A stretch of 11,962 nt of DNA from an uncultured Clostridium sp. (GTDB lineage: Bacteria; Bacillota; Clostridia; Lachnospirales; Lachnospiraceae): the NCBI GenBank assembly GCA_934438135.1, contig CAKSBP010000067.1, positions 1 to 11,962 of the forward strand, given 5' to 3'. A program made the position numbers and the translations under genes. Shown here in pieces: positions 1 to 6,378 of this stretch. The notes under the pieces are model-generated. The model saw nothing but the letters and a program-made list of their open reading frames with translations. It was not told where the DNA came from and ran no database searches. The stretch's first letter is position 1, and every line of letters begins with the position of its first letter.

Positions 1-60
1 AGGTGGAAGTGCAGCAATGCATGGAGCTGACTGTTACTAATAGGTCGAGGGCTTAATCAA
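1..60 (+). rRNA. 23S ribosomal RNA, 3' end (partial)
   Basis: The first about 60 bases match the highly conserved 3' terminus of bacterial 23S rRNA, including the GTGCAGCAATGCATGGAGC-like segment and the TACTAATAGGTCGAGGGCTTAA tail (positions 36-57). Only the last part of the gene lies in the window; the rest is to the left. The exact mature end is uncertain by a few bases because it depends on processing. The spacer 61-123 holds a small dyad (ATACT at 107-111 with AGTAT at 119-123) and no 5S rRNA. The rRNA is followed directly by tRNA genes on the same strand, which are probably co-transcribed with it. Confidence 0.95.
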
Positions 61-123
61 AGGGAAACGGATGAAGCTTTCAGTGTGTGGTTTTGAAGGT
101 ATGGAGATACTTTCAGGCAGTAT

Positions 124-195
124 TCCTCAATAGCTCAATGGTAGAGCACACGGCTGTTAACCGTGGTGTTGCTGGTTCGAGCCCAGCTTGGGGAG
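124..195 (+). tRNA. tRNA-Asn (GUU)
   Basis: A complete cloverleaf can be folded. The acceptor strands are 124-130 and 188-194 with discriminator G195. The anticodon stem CACGG/CCGTG encloses loop CTGTTAA (anticodon GTT). The T-arm is GCTGG/CCAGC with a TTCGAGC loop. The 3' CCA is not encoded and must be added by tRNA nucleotidyltransferase. It is the first of four tRNAs behind the 23S gene. Confidence 0.97.
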
Positions 196-200
196 CTTAT

Positions 201-272
201 GGCTCCATGGTCAAGTGGTTAAGACAGCGCCCTTTCACGGCGTTAACAGGGGTTCAAATCCCCTTGGAGTCA
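201..272 (+). tRNA. tRNA-Glu (UUC), copy 1
   Basis: A complete cloverleaf can be folded. Acceptor strand GGCTCCA (201-207) pairs with TGGAGTC (265-271), discriminator A272. The anticodon loop is CTTTCAC (anticodon TTC) in a GCGCC/GGCGT stem. The T-arm is AGGGG/CCCCT with loop TTCAAAT. CCA is not encoded. Only 5 nt separate it from tRNA-Asn, so the pair must be cut from one precursor. It differs from copy 2 (408-479) at three positions. Confidence 0.97.
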
Positions 273-303
273 TCTCCTTATAATTATAATAAGGAAAGAA
301 AGA

Positions 304-377
304 GGCCTATTGGCTCAGTTGGTTAGAGCGCCGCCCTGTCACGGCGGAGGTCGAGGGTTCGAGTCCCTCATAGGTCG
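304..377 (+). tRNA. tRNA-Asp (GUC)
   Basis: A complete cloverleaf can be folded. Acceptor strand GGCCTAT (304-310) pairs with ATAGGTC (370-376), discriminator G377. The anticodon stem CCGCC/GGCGG encloses loop CTGTCAC (anticodon GTC). The T-arm is GAGGG/CCCTC with loop TTCGAGT. CCA is not encoded. Confidence 0.97.
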
Positions 378-407
378 TTTAATAATTTTATATTGTTATA
401 TCAATAT

Positions 408-479
408 GGCTCTATGGTCAAGCGGTTAAGACAGCGCCCTTTCACGGCGTTAACAGGGGTTCAAATCCCCTTAGAGTCA
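408..479 (+). tRNA. tRNA-Glu (UUC), copy 2
   Basis: Second tRNA-Glu with the same anticodon (TTC). Acceptor strand GGCTCTA (408-414) pairs with TAGAGTC (472-478), discriminator A479. Relative to copy 1 it has T for C at acceptor position 6 (413 vs 206) and A for G at its partner 67 (473 vs 266), so the base pair is kept, plus C for T in the D-loop (423 vs 216). CCA is not encoded. It is the last gene of the rRNA-tRNA cluster. Confidence 0.97.
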
Positions 480-494
480 TTCTAAAAATAGAAA

Positions 495-551
495 AAGGCT
501 TAGAAATTATCTGATGTCATTTGGCTAAAAATACAAATGACATTGTGCCTT
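495..551. other. Nested inverted repeat downstream of the tRNA cluster
   Basis: A perfect 10-bp inverted repeat, ATGTCATTTG (514-523) and CAAATGACAT (534-543), encloses a 10-nt loop. An outer 5-bp stem (AAGGC 495-499 with GCCTT 547-551) may extend it. It lies where a terminator for the rRNA-tRNA transcript would be expected, but no T-run follows on either strand, so it is not a classical intrinsic terminator. It could be a processing or 3'-end-protecting structure or a protein site. The rest of the spacer (480-711) is AT-rich and shows no clear promoter or gene. Confidence 0.45.
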
Positions 552-711
552 GGAATCTCTGAAGTATCTTGTTTCACTTCATTTACAGCATCCATTATTC
601 TTACAAAATAATAAAAAATCAGAATTTTTTTTACAAGAAAGCTGGTGCATGAATTTTTATATTTTACATCATAATAAAATCTATATGGATTTTTCAAAAG
701 GATGTGAAATT

Positions 712-1626
712 ATGAATACAGAACAAAGGTTAAACCAGGCATTTGCTCATGCCAGAGTGGAGACGTTTAATGAAAATTCTAAATATGTATTTTTCAGTGA
801 CTGTCATCGTGGTGACGACAGCATTTCAGATGAATTTGCCAGAAATCAGGCGTTGACTCTGGGAGCACTTTCTTATTATTATAAAAATGGTTTTACTTAT
901 GTAGAAGCTGGGGACGGAGATGAATTATGGGAGCATAATAATTTTAAATATATTCGTACCGCTCATTCTGACATTTTTACGATGCTCAAAGAGTTTTATG
1001 TGAGAGATAGATTGATTATGCTTTATGGAAATCATAACCTTGCTTTAAAAAACAAATGGTTTGTACAGCATAATTACTTTTATTACTATGATGAATACAA
1101 AGAGCAATTTGAAAAATTATTCTATAACTTAAAACCAATCGAAGCACTTCGTCTGGTAGAAGAAAAAACAGGACAGAATATTTTCGTGGTTCATGGGCAT
1201 CAAGGAGATTTTTTTAATGATCAATTTTGGATTGTTTCTATGATAGCCGTGCGTTTTTTCTGGCGCTTTATGCATCTTGGTGGTTTTAGGAATCCAGCCA
1301 GTCCTGCAAAAAATCAGTTTACTTCTCGCAAAATAGAGCGGAAGTATCAAAAATGGCTGAAGTATAACGATGTGATTTTGATTTGTGGACACACTCATCG
1401 GATCCGGTTTCCCAAAAAGGCTGATGTTCCTTATTTTAATATTGGATGCTGTGTGCACACAAAGGGTATTACAACAATTGAATTGGAGAATAACAAAATC
1501 AGCCTTGTCCAGTGGCGTGTCCAGGCAGATGAAGAAGGAAACTTGCAGGTAATGCGAAGAGCAGTTTACGGACCAGAAAAAATTTACAAATGGAAGAAAA
1601 AAAGGAATTATTCATCCAGTCATTGA
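712..1626 (+). CDS. Metallophosphoesterase (calcineurin-like)
   Basis: A 304-residue protein with the full set of calcineurin-like metallophosphoesterase motifs in order: D30-x-H32 (FFSDCHRGDD), G67-D68 (EAGDGDELW), GNHN 106-109, H161-G-H163 (VVHGHQGD) and GHTH 226-229. These residues bind the two metal ions in the family. No signal peptide is seen, although the stretch around residues 172-190 is rich in Phe, Trp and other hydrophobic residues and could contact the membrane. The family includes phosphodiesterases, protein phosphatases and LpxH-type pyrophosphatases; the substrate cannot be told here. The ATG at 712 was chosen because AAAAGGA (about 696-702) lies at a good distance. An in-frame extension to a TTG at 550 would run through the inverted repeat 495-551 and has no domain support. 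The gene stands alone between the tRNA cluster and the cheV promoter, whose -35 box overlaps its stop codon. Confidence 0.85.
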   Translation: MNTEQRLNQAFAHARVETFNENSKYVFFSDCHRGDDSISDEFARNQALTLGALSYYYKNGFTYVEAGDGDELWEHNNFKYIRTAHSDIFTMLKEFYVRDRLIMLYGNHNLALKNKWFVQHNYFYYYDEYKEQFEKLFYNLKPIEALRLVEEKTGQNIFVVHGHQGDFFNDQFWIVSMIAVRFFWRFMHLGGFRNPASPAKNQFTSRKIERKYQKWLKYNDVILICGHTHRIRFPKKADVPYFNIGCCVHTKGITTIELENNKISLVQWRVQADEEGNLQVMRRAVYGPEKIYKWKKKRNYSSSH

Positions 1627-1651
1627 TTTATATCCCACAATCTGTTATACT
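1623..1651 (+). promoter_or_regulatory. Predicted sigma-A promoter for cheV cluster
   Basis: TTGATT (1623-1628) and TATACT (1646-1651) are separated by exactly 17 nt, and an upstream TG (1643-1644) gives an extended -10. The -35 box overlaps the stop codon of the phosphoesterase gene. Transcription would begin near 1658 and give a 5' leader of about 120 nt before cheV. No sigma-D (flagellar) type promoter was seen. Confidence 0.65.
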
Positions 1652-1718
1652 TTGTATAAACTAGAAGCTGTTCTCATAGTAAGAATTTGGGGATGGCTTT
1701 TGCTTTCAATGGCTCAGA

Positions 1719-1763
1719 ATTTCATTACTGAAATGTACTGTTATTGTTAAAAATCTTTAACAA
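1719..1763 (+). other. Two dyads in the cheV leader
   Basis: The leader between the predicted promoter and cheV holds two inverted repeats: ATTTCA/TGAAAT (1719-1724 and 1729-1734) and a perfect 8-bp repeat TTGTTAAA/TTTAACAA (1744-1751 and 1756-1763, 4-nt loop). The second ends 4 nt before the GGAGG ribosome binding site (1768-1772). No T-run follows, so it is not a terminator. It could be an operator or an RNA hairpin affecting initiation, or simple AT-rich chance. Confidence 0.35.
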
Positions 1764-1779
1764 AATTGGAGGAAAATAA

Positions 1780-2709
1780 ATGTCAACAGAAATATTATTA
1801 GAAAGCGGAACAAACGAGTTGGAAATCTTAGAGTTTACCATTGGCGGTAATCACTATGGAATAAATGTTGCCAAGGTAAAGGAGATTCTACCATATAAAG
1901 AGCCGACTCCAGTGCCTAATGCACATCCTGCAGTAGAAGGCTTATTTATGCCAAGAGATCAGATTATTACAATTATTGATTTGACTGCCTGTCTGAATAT
2001 GAAGAATACAACAAGAGACGATAATGGAATGTATATTCTGACAAACTTCAACAAATTAAGCGTTGCTTTTCATGTCGACAAAGTTGTAGGAATTCATCGT
2101 GTTTCCTGGGAAGAAATTGTGAAACCAGACAAGACCATTAATGTTGCCGGAAAGGGTGTTGCCACCGGTATTGTCAAACTCGAACAACAGCTGATTATTA
2201 TTCTTGATTTTGAAAAAATCGTCTCTGATATCAGTCCGGAAACAGGATTGAAAGTCTCAGATATTGACCACCTAAAAGGAAGAAGGAAAACAGAATTACC
2301 AATTCTTATTAGTGAGGATTCTCCTCTGCTTAGTACCCTGATTACAGACTGCTTACATAAAGCAGGATATACAAACGTTTATGTTACAGCGAATGGAAAA
2401 GAAGCATGGGAGAAACTAAAAGAGTACAAAGGAAGTACCAATATTCTGGACAAGGTTTCCTGTATTATTACAGATATTGAGATGCCGCAGATGGATGGTC
2501 ACAGACTTACCAAATTGGTAAAAGATGATGAAGAACTGCAGGAGATTCCAGTTATTATATTCTCATCTCTGATTACAGATGAAATGAGAAAAAAAGGTGA
2601 GGCACTGGGTGCAGATGCCCAGCTTACCAAACCGGAAATTGGTTCTCTAATTGAAACAATGGATGAGATTATTGCGAAGAAATATGGAAGCAGTGCATCA
2701 CCACAATAA
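1780..2709 (+). CDS. cheV: Chemotaxis coupling protein CheV (CheW-REC fusion)
   Basis: A 309-residue cytoplasmic adaptor. Residues about 12-150 form a CheW-like domain that couples chemoreceptors to the CheA kinase (YGINVAKVKEIL; LFMPRDQIITIIDL). Residues about 173-297 form a response-regulator receiver domain with the acidic pair E179-D180, phospho-acceptor D232 (IITDIEMPQMDG), S262/S263 in the switch position and conserved K284 (LTKPE). In Bacillus, phosphorylation of the CheV receiver is involved in adaptation. The length and domain order match the family. The start is supported by GGAGG at 1768-1772, 7 nt before the ATG. It is the first gene of a probable four-gene transcript. No other chemotaxis or flagellar gene is in the window, so it is an orphan cheV, implying a chemotaxis system elsewhere in the genome. 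Confidence 0.93.
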   Translation: MSTEILLESGTNELEILEFTIGGNHYGINVAKVKEILPYKEPTPVPNAHPAVEGLFMPRDQIITIIDLTACLNMKNTTRDDNGMYILTNFNKLSVAFHVDKVVGIHRVSWEEIVKPDKTINVAGKGVATGIVKLEQQLIIILDFEKIVSDISPETGLKVSDIDHLKGRRKTELPILISEDSPLLSTLITDCLHKAGYTNVYVTANGKEAWEKLKEYKGSTNILDKVSCIITDIEMPQMDGHRLTKLVKDDEELQEIPVIIFSSLITDEMRKKGEALGADAQLTKPEIGSLIETMDEIIAKKYGSSASPQ

Positions 2710-2755
2710 GGAGATTCTGGTAATGAAAAAGGAGGGATTACATGGGAAAATGTAA
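2708..2755 (+). promoter_or_regulatory. Possible 10-codon leader ORF overlapping next start
   Basis: AAGGAG (2708-2713), overlapping the cheV stop codon, stands 9 nt before an ATG at 2723. That ATG opens a 10-codon frame (MKKEGLHGKM) ending with TAA at 2753-2755, just inside the following gene, whose own ATG is at 2742 with GGAGGG at 2731-2736. The tiny frame covers the downstream ribosome binding site and start, so ribosomes reading it could open or compete for that site. It may equally be a chance effect of two SD-like sequences. Confidence 0.25.
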
Positions 2756-4022
2756 GAAGTGCGGTGCAGAAATCGAGGACGGTGAAGAGTACTGTGAATC
2801 CTGCCTTTTATTAAGCGATTTGGGCATGGATGCTGGTATATCGGAAATACAGGAGAGTGAATCTCCTCATAATGAACTTGAATTTTTGGATGATTTAAAT
2901 ATAGACCCAGAATTTTTGAATGAAAATGAAATGGAGACTTATCCTTCTGCAATAGAAGCTGCTGCTGGGGTAGAAGAAAAAAGTACAAAAGAGCCCGTAA
3001 TGCCATTAGATGACAATAATGAAGAAGAACCGATAATGGCATTAGATGATGGAGGTTCAGATATACTTGGAGGCATGGATGATATTATTTCATTGGATGA
3101 TACTTTAACGAATGGTTTATCATCCGGGGATAAGACAAGCGATGTCAGTGATATTATATCCGATGCATTGGGTGTTTTAAATGATACAGGAGATCTGGAT
3201 AAGGAGAATGAAATCCTTTCTAAGGATTCAAAAAGCCAGAAAGCGGATAAAAAAGAACCGAAAGAAAAAAAGGGTCTGTTTAAAAAACTGTTTGCTAATG
3301 TAGAAACAGATGAGGAAGACCCGCAGCCTTTGGAGGAAGAGTTAAAGAAACTAGAAGAAGAAAAGAAAGCTAAAAAACAAGAAAGAGATAAACAGAAAAA
3401 AGAAGCAAAAGAAGCCAAGAAAAAAGCTGCAGAAGCCAAGAAAAAAGAGAAAGAAGCCAAACGGAAAGAAAAGAAACGTCTAAGAGAAGAGGCGGAGAAA
3501 AATCTACCAGTTGACCATGGGAGAATTAATAAGGCTGGTGCAGCTATTGTATTTCTTTTCTTTGGAACCATTGCAGTATTCATTATAATAGGTACCAATA
3601 CGTTTACATACGCCCATAGTGTAAATAGTGCCAAAGATTATTTTGACATGCAGAAATATGAGCAGGCTTACAATGCGTTATCAGGAGTTGATGTCAAATC
3701 CAAGGATAAAACTACCTATGAAAAAATAAATACAGTCATGATCGTAGAAAAGCAATTGAATTCTTATCAGAATTATTATAAGATGAAAATGTATCCTGAG
3801 GCGCTCGATTCTCTGATTAAAGGATTGAAGCGATACAATGGAAATATCAAAACTGCGAAAAAGTTAAATGTGGATTCTGATTTAAATAGTATTAAAAAGG
3901 AAATTGTGAGTGCACTGAAAAAATCGTATGGATTATCGGAATCTGATGTATCGGATTTAGTGACGACAGAGTCTCAGGAGAAATACAGCGAACAAATTTA
4001 CAGGTTATCAGAAAAGAAGTAA
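2742..4022 (+). CDS. Zinc-ribbon, single-span membrane protein of unknown function
   Basis: I do not recognise this 426-residue protein as a named family. In order it shows: an N-terminal zinc ribbon (C4-x2-C7 and C18-x2-C21); a strongly acidic, probably disordered region (about 30-165) with a repeated hydrophobic-LDD motif (PVMPLDD 85-91, PIMALDD 97-103, DIISLDD 114-120); a Lys/Glu-rich segment, probably a long charged helix or coiled coil (about 195-252); one membrane span (about 265-287); and a C-terminal domain of about 135 residues, Tyr/Lys-rich and helical, perhaps TPR-like (YFDMQKYEQAYNAL). The positive stretch before the span predicts the N-terminal part in the cytoplasm and the C-terminal part outside. 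GGAGGG (2731-2736) supports the ATG. It sits 32 nt behind cheV and 36 nt before hisH, so co-expression is likely, but no function follows from that. The Lys/Glu-rich part is low-complexity, so homology searches there will mislead. Confidence 0.8.
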   Translation: MGKCKKCGAEIEDGEEYCESCLLLSDLGMDAGISEIQESESPHNELEFLDDLNIDPEFLNENEMETYPSAIEAAAGVEEKSTKEPVMPLDDNNEEEPIMALDDGGSDILGGMDDIISLDDTLTNGLSSGDKTSDVSDIISDALGVLNDTGDLDKENEILSKDSKSQKADKKEPKEKKGLFKKLFANVETDEEDPQPLEEELKKLEEEKKAKKQERDKQKKEAKEAKKKAAEAKKKEKEAKRKEKKRLREEAEKNLPVDHGRINKAGAAIVFLFFGTIAVFIIIGTNTFTYAHSVNSAKDYFDMQKYEQAYNALSGVDVKSKDKTTYEKINTVMIVEKQLNSYQNYYKMKMYPEALDSLIKGLKRYNGNIKTAKKLNVDSDLNSIKKEIVSALKKSYGLSESDVSDLVTTESQEKYSEQIYRLSEKK

Positions 4023-4058
4023 GGAATTTTTGATAACGGACGAGAAGGACGTGTTAAC

Positions 4059-4679
4059 ATGATTGCTATTATCGATTATGACGCTGGAAATCTGAAAAGT
4101 GTCGAAAAGGCTTTGATTTATTTAGGTGAAAAACCAATTGTTACAAGGGATTACCATGAACTGCTTCAGGCGGATAAAGTCATTCTGCCTGGAGTAGGTT
4201 CTTTTGGGGATGCCATGAGGAAACTTAAGAAGTATGACATGATAAAACCGATTATGGAACTGACCGAACGTGGTACTCCGTTTTTAGGAATCTGTCTTGG
4301 CATGCAGCTGCTTTATGAAAGCAGTGATGAAACACCTGGCATGGAAGGACTTTCTCTGTTAAAAGGAAAGATTTTAAAAATTCCAGCTCAGGAGGGCTTA
4401 AAGATTCCTCATATGGGTTGGAATTCTATTTCTATCAAAAAGGACGCAAGCCTGTTTAAAGGAATTTCGAATCACTCGTATGTTTATTTTGTACATTCCT
4501 ATTACTTAAAGGCAGAGAATGAAGCAGAAGTTGCAGCAACCACTCATTACAGTACTTGTATTCATGCTTCCGTTGAGAAGAAGAATATTTTTGGCTGTCA
4601 ATTCCATCCGGAGAAGAGTGGAAAGGTTGGACTTCAGATTCTGAAGAATTTTGCCGGACTGGGAAAGGAGGCACAATAA
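4059..4679 (+). CDS. hisH: Imidazole glycerol phosphate synthase, glutaminase subunit HisH
   Basis: A 206-residue class-I glutamine amidotransferase that releases ammonia from glutamine and passes it to HisF, the fifth step of histidine synthesis, which also yields AICAR for purine synthesis. The catalytic triad is visible: C79 in GICLGMQ, H183 and E185 in FHPEKSG. PGVGSFGDAM (44-53), PHMGWN (117-122) and YFVHSYY (143-149) are further family motifs, and the length is typical. A GAAGGA (4044-4049) precedes the ATG. The stop codon is immediately followed by the hisF ATG with no gap, so the two subunits of the heterodimer are probably translationally coupled. Confidence 0.96.
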   Translation: MIAIIDYDAGNLKSVEKALIYLGEKPIVTRDYHELLQADKVILPGVGSFGDAMRKLKKYDMIKPIMELTERGTPFLGICLGMQLLYESSDETPGMEGLSLLKGKILKIPAQEGLKIPHMGWNSISIKKDASLFKGISNHSYVYFVHSYYLKAENEAEVAATTHYSTCIHASVEKKNIFGCQFHPEKSGKVGLQILKNFAGLGKEAQ

Positions 4680-5441
4680 ATGTTTACGAAGAGAGTAATT
4701 CCATGTCTGGATGTAAATAATGGACGAGTAGTAAAAGGTGTTAATTTTGTTAATTTACGAGATGCCGGTGATCCAGTTGCAGTTGGTGCGGCTTACGATA
4801 AAGCTGGTGCAGATGAATTAGTATTTCTGGATATTACAGCTTCCTCTGATGCAAGAGATATAAAACTTGATATGGTGCGAAAAGTTGCGGAGACGGTATT
4901 TATTCCGTTTACAGTAGGCGGTGGCATTCGTACTGTAGAAGACTTTAAAATGATTCTAAGAGAAGGTGCAGATAAGATTGCCGTGAATTCTGCAGCAATT
5001 TTAAATCCAAACCTGATTTCTGAAGCAGCAGATAAATTTGGGAGCCAGTGTGTCGTTGTGGCAATTGATGCAAAACGCAGAGTAGATGGAAGTGGATGGA
5101 ACATTTATAAAAATGGCGGCAGAGTCGATATGGGTATTGATGCTGTAGAGTGGGCCATGAAAGCAGATAAATTAGGTGCAGGGGAAATTTTGTTAACCAG
5201 TATGGACTGCGATGGAACAAAAGATGGATATGACCTGGAACTGACAAGAACAGTTTCAGAAAATGTTTCGGTTCCTGTCATTGCTTCTGGTGGTGCTGGT
5301 AAATTAGAGCATTTTAAAGATGCCTTGGTTGATGGAAAAGCAGATGCTGTATTAGCAGCTTCGTTGTTCCACTACAAAGAGTTAGAAATCATGGAAGTGA
5401 AAAAGTACTTAAGAGAACAGGGAATCAGCGTAAGAATGTAG
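4680..5441 (+). CDS. hisF: Imidazole glycerol phosphate synthase, cyclase subunit HisF
   Basis: A 253-residue (beta/alpha)8-barrel enzyme that joins ammonia from HisH with PRFAR to give imidazole glycerol phosphate and AICAR. The catalytic aspartates are D11 (IPCLDVNNGRVVKG) and D130 (VVAIDAKR). Phosphate-binding loops TVGGGIRT (78-85) and ASGGAG are present, and the length is typical of the family. AAGGAGG (4665-4671), inside the end of hisH, serves the ATG with 8-nt spacing. No other his gene is in the window, so hisHF is separated here from the rest of the pathway. A strong terminator at 5464-5514 ends the cluster. Confidence 0.97.
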   Translation: MFTKRVIPCLDVNNGRVVKGVNFVNLRDAGDPVAVGAAYDKAGADELVFLDITASSDARDIKLDMVRKVAETVFIPFTVGGGIRTVEDFKMILREGADKIAVNSAAILNPNLISEAADKFGSQCVVVAIDAKRRVDGSGWNIYKNGGRVDMGIDAVEWAMKADKLGAGEILLTSMDCDGTKDGYDLELTRTVSENVSVPVIASGGAGKLEHFKDALVDGKADAVLAASLFHYKELEIMEVKKYLREQGISVRM

Positions 5442-5463
5442 GTTGATTGGACATAATGAAAGA

Positions 5464-5514
5464 AAAGAAGCAGAATCATGACTGGATCTATACCAGTGGT
5501 GGCTCTGCTTTTTT
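5464..5514 (+). terminator. Intrinsic terminator after hisF
   Basis: AAGCAGA (5468-5474) pairs with TCTGCTT (5504-5510). The stem continues inward with wobbles and mismatches to ACTGG/CCAGT (5481-5485 and 5493-5497) around a 7-nt loop, and a run of Ts (5509-5514) follows. The upstream A-run can pair with the Ts. It is the probable end of the cheV-hisF transcript. Confidence 0.85.
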
Positions 5515-5587
5515 GTGAAAAAAGGTAAATACTTTTTTTCTTTGAAAGCAAAATTTTTAGAATACAGGTGCCGAATTCTGTAATCTA

Positions 5588-5596
5588 TGGTATAAT
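5588..5596 (+). promoter_or_regulatory. Extended -10 promoter for ung
   Basis: TGGTATAAT gives a perfect TATAAT (5591-5596) with the TGn extension. No good -35 box lies 16-18 nt upstream. Transcription would begin near 5603, about 40 nt before the ung ATG. This placement argues against any translation start upstream of it. Confidence 0.6.
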
Positions 5597-5642
5597 AATG
5601 GACAGTTTTAGTATACAAGTAAAAAAGGAGTCTGATATAAAA

Positions 5643-6320
5643 ATGAGTATGATACAGAATGACTGGCTGGAAGCTCTCAATAAAGAGTTTAAAAAGCCTT
5701 ATTATAAAGATTTGTTTTATTTCGTAAAAAATGAATACAACACGAAAGTAATTTATCCGCCGGCAGATGATATTTTTAATGCGTTTCATTTTACCCCGTT
5801 AAGCAAGGTAAAGGTACTTCTTTTGGGACAGGATCCTTATCATAATGTAAATCAGGCACATGGTTTAAGCTTTTCTGTCTTACCACAGCAGAAGGATATT
5901 CCGCCATCACTTCAGAATATTTATAAGGAATTAAATGATGATTTAGGCTGTAAAATACCCAATAATGGATATTTAAAAAAATGGGCAGATCAAGGTGTAT
6001 TATTATTGAATACAGTTCTGACGGTTCGTGCTCATCAGGCAAATTCCCATCAGGGACATGGCTGGGAACAGTTTACCGATGCCGTGATTCAGGCGGTGAA
6101 CCAGCAGGATAGACCGATTGTTTATTTCTTATGGGGAAGGCCAGCTCAGCAGAAGAAAAAGATGCTGACCAATCCAAAGCACCTTATCCTAGAGGCACCA
6201 CATCCAAGCCCGTTGTCTGCTTACCGTGGATTTTTCGGTAGTAAGCCATTTAGCCAGGCTAATGAATTTTTAGTGGCACATGGAGAAGAACCGATTGATT
6301 GGCAGATAGAAGACGTCTAA
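5643..6320 (+). CDS. ung: Uracil-DNA glycosylase (family 1, UDG)
   Basis: A 225-residue DNA-repair enzyme that removes uracil from DNA as the first step of base excision repair. Family-1 motifs are all present: the water-activating loop GQDPYH (62-67, catalytic D64), the uracil-stacking F77 (HGLSFSV), LLNTVLTVR with base-reading N123, and the DNA-intercalating loop HPSPLSAYRGFFG (187-199, catalytic H187). The length is normal. The ATG at 5643 follows AAGGAG (5625-5630) with a rather long 12-nt spacing; a second ATG at 5649 is possible. An in-frame GTG at 5568 lies upstream of the promoter's -10 box and would add 25 unconserved-looking residues, so it was not used. The gene is monocistronic and converges on the next gene. 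Confidence 0.96.
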   Translation: MSMIQNDWLEALNKEFKKPYYKDLFYFVKNEYNTKVIYPPADDIFNAFHFTPLSKVKVLLLGQDPYHNVNQAHGLSFSVLPQQKDIPPSLQNIYKELNDDLGCKIPNNGYLKKWADQGVLLLNTVLTVRAHQANSHQGHGWEQFTDAVIQAVNQQDRPIVYFLWGRPAQQKKKMLTNPKHLILEAPHPSPLSAYRGFFGSKPFSQANEFLVAHGEEPIDWQIEDV

Positions 6321-6330
6321 ATTTATAAAT

Positions 6331-6378
6331 AAAACAAACCGGACAATCGTCAAAATCAAGATTGCCCGGTCTATTTTT
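6331..6378. terminator. Bidirectional terminator between ung and the activase gene
   Basis: An 11-position inverted repeat (6338-6348 and 6360-6370, 11-nt loop) lies between the two convergent genes. On the + strand one position is an A-C mismatch (6343/6365). On the - strand the same position is a G-U pair, so the stem is unbroken. T-rich tails follow in both directions (6371-6378 on the + strand; the A-rich 6326-6338 on the - strand). It begins 6 nt after the activase stop codon. It serves both genes and is probably stronger for the - strand one. Confidence 0.85.

Noticed and set aside
87..326. Open frame of 79 codons on the + strand over the tRNA genes
   Set aside because: It covers tRNA-Asn, tRNA-Glu and part of tRNA-Asp; the translation is tRNA sequence read as protein.
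480..493. TTCTA-AAAA-TAGAA hairpin right after the last tRNA as a terminator
   Set aside because: Only five mostly A-T pairs and no T-run; too weak to call.
636..691. Promoter for the phosphoesterase (TATATT at 658-663, CATAAT at 670-675)
   Set aside because: No -35 box at a fitting distance for either -10 candidate; the region is simply AT-rich.
550..711. N-terminal extension of the phosphoesterase from a TTG codon
   Set aside because: No ribosome binding site, starts inside an inverted repeat, residues have no domain similarity, and a well-placed SD serves the ATG at 712.
2939..3634. 231-codon open frame on the - strand opposite the zinc-ribbon gene
   Set aside because: It is a Ser/Phe/Leu-rich mirror of the Lys/Glu-rich GAA/AAG codons on the + strand; no SD or domain.
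5568..5642. GTG start adding 25 residues to ung
   Set aside because: It lies upstream of and across the TGGTATAAT promoter element, so it would not be in the mRNA; UDG homology starts after 5643.
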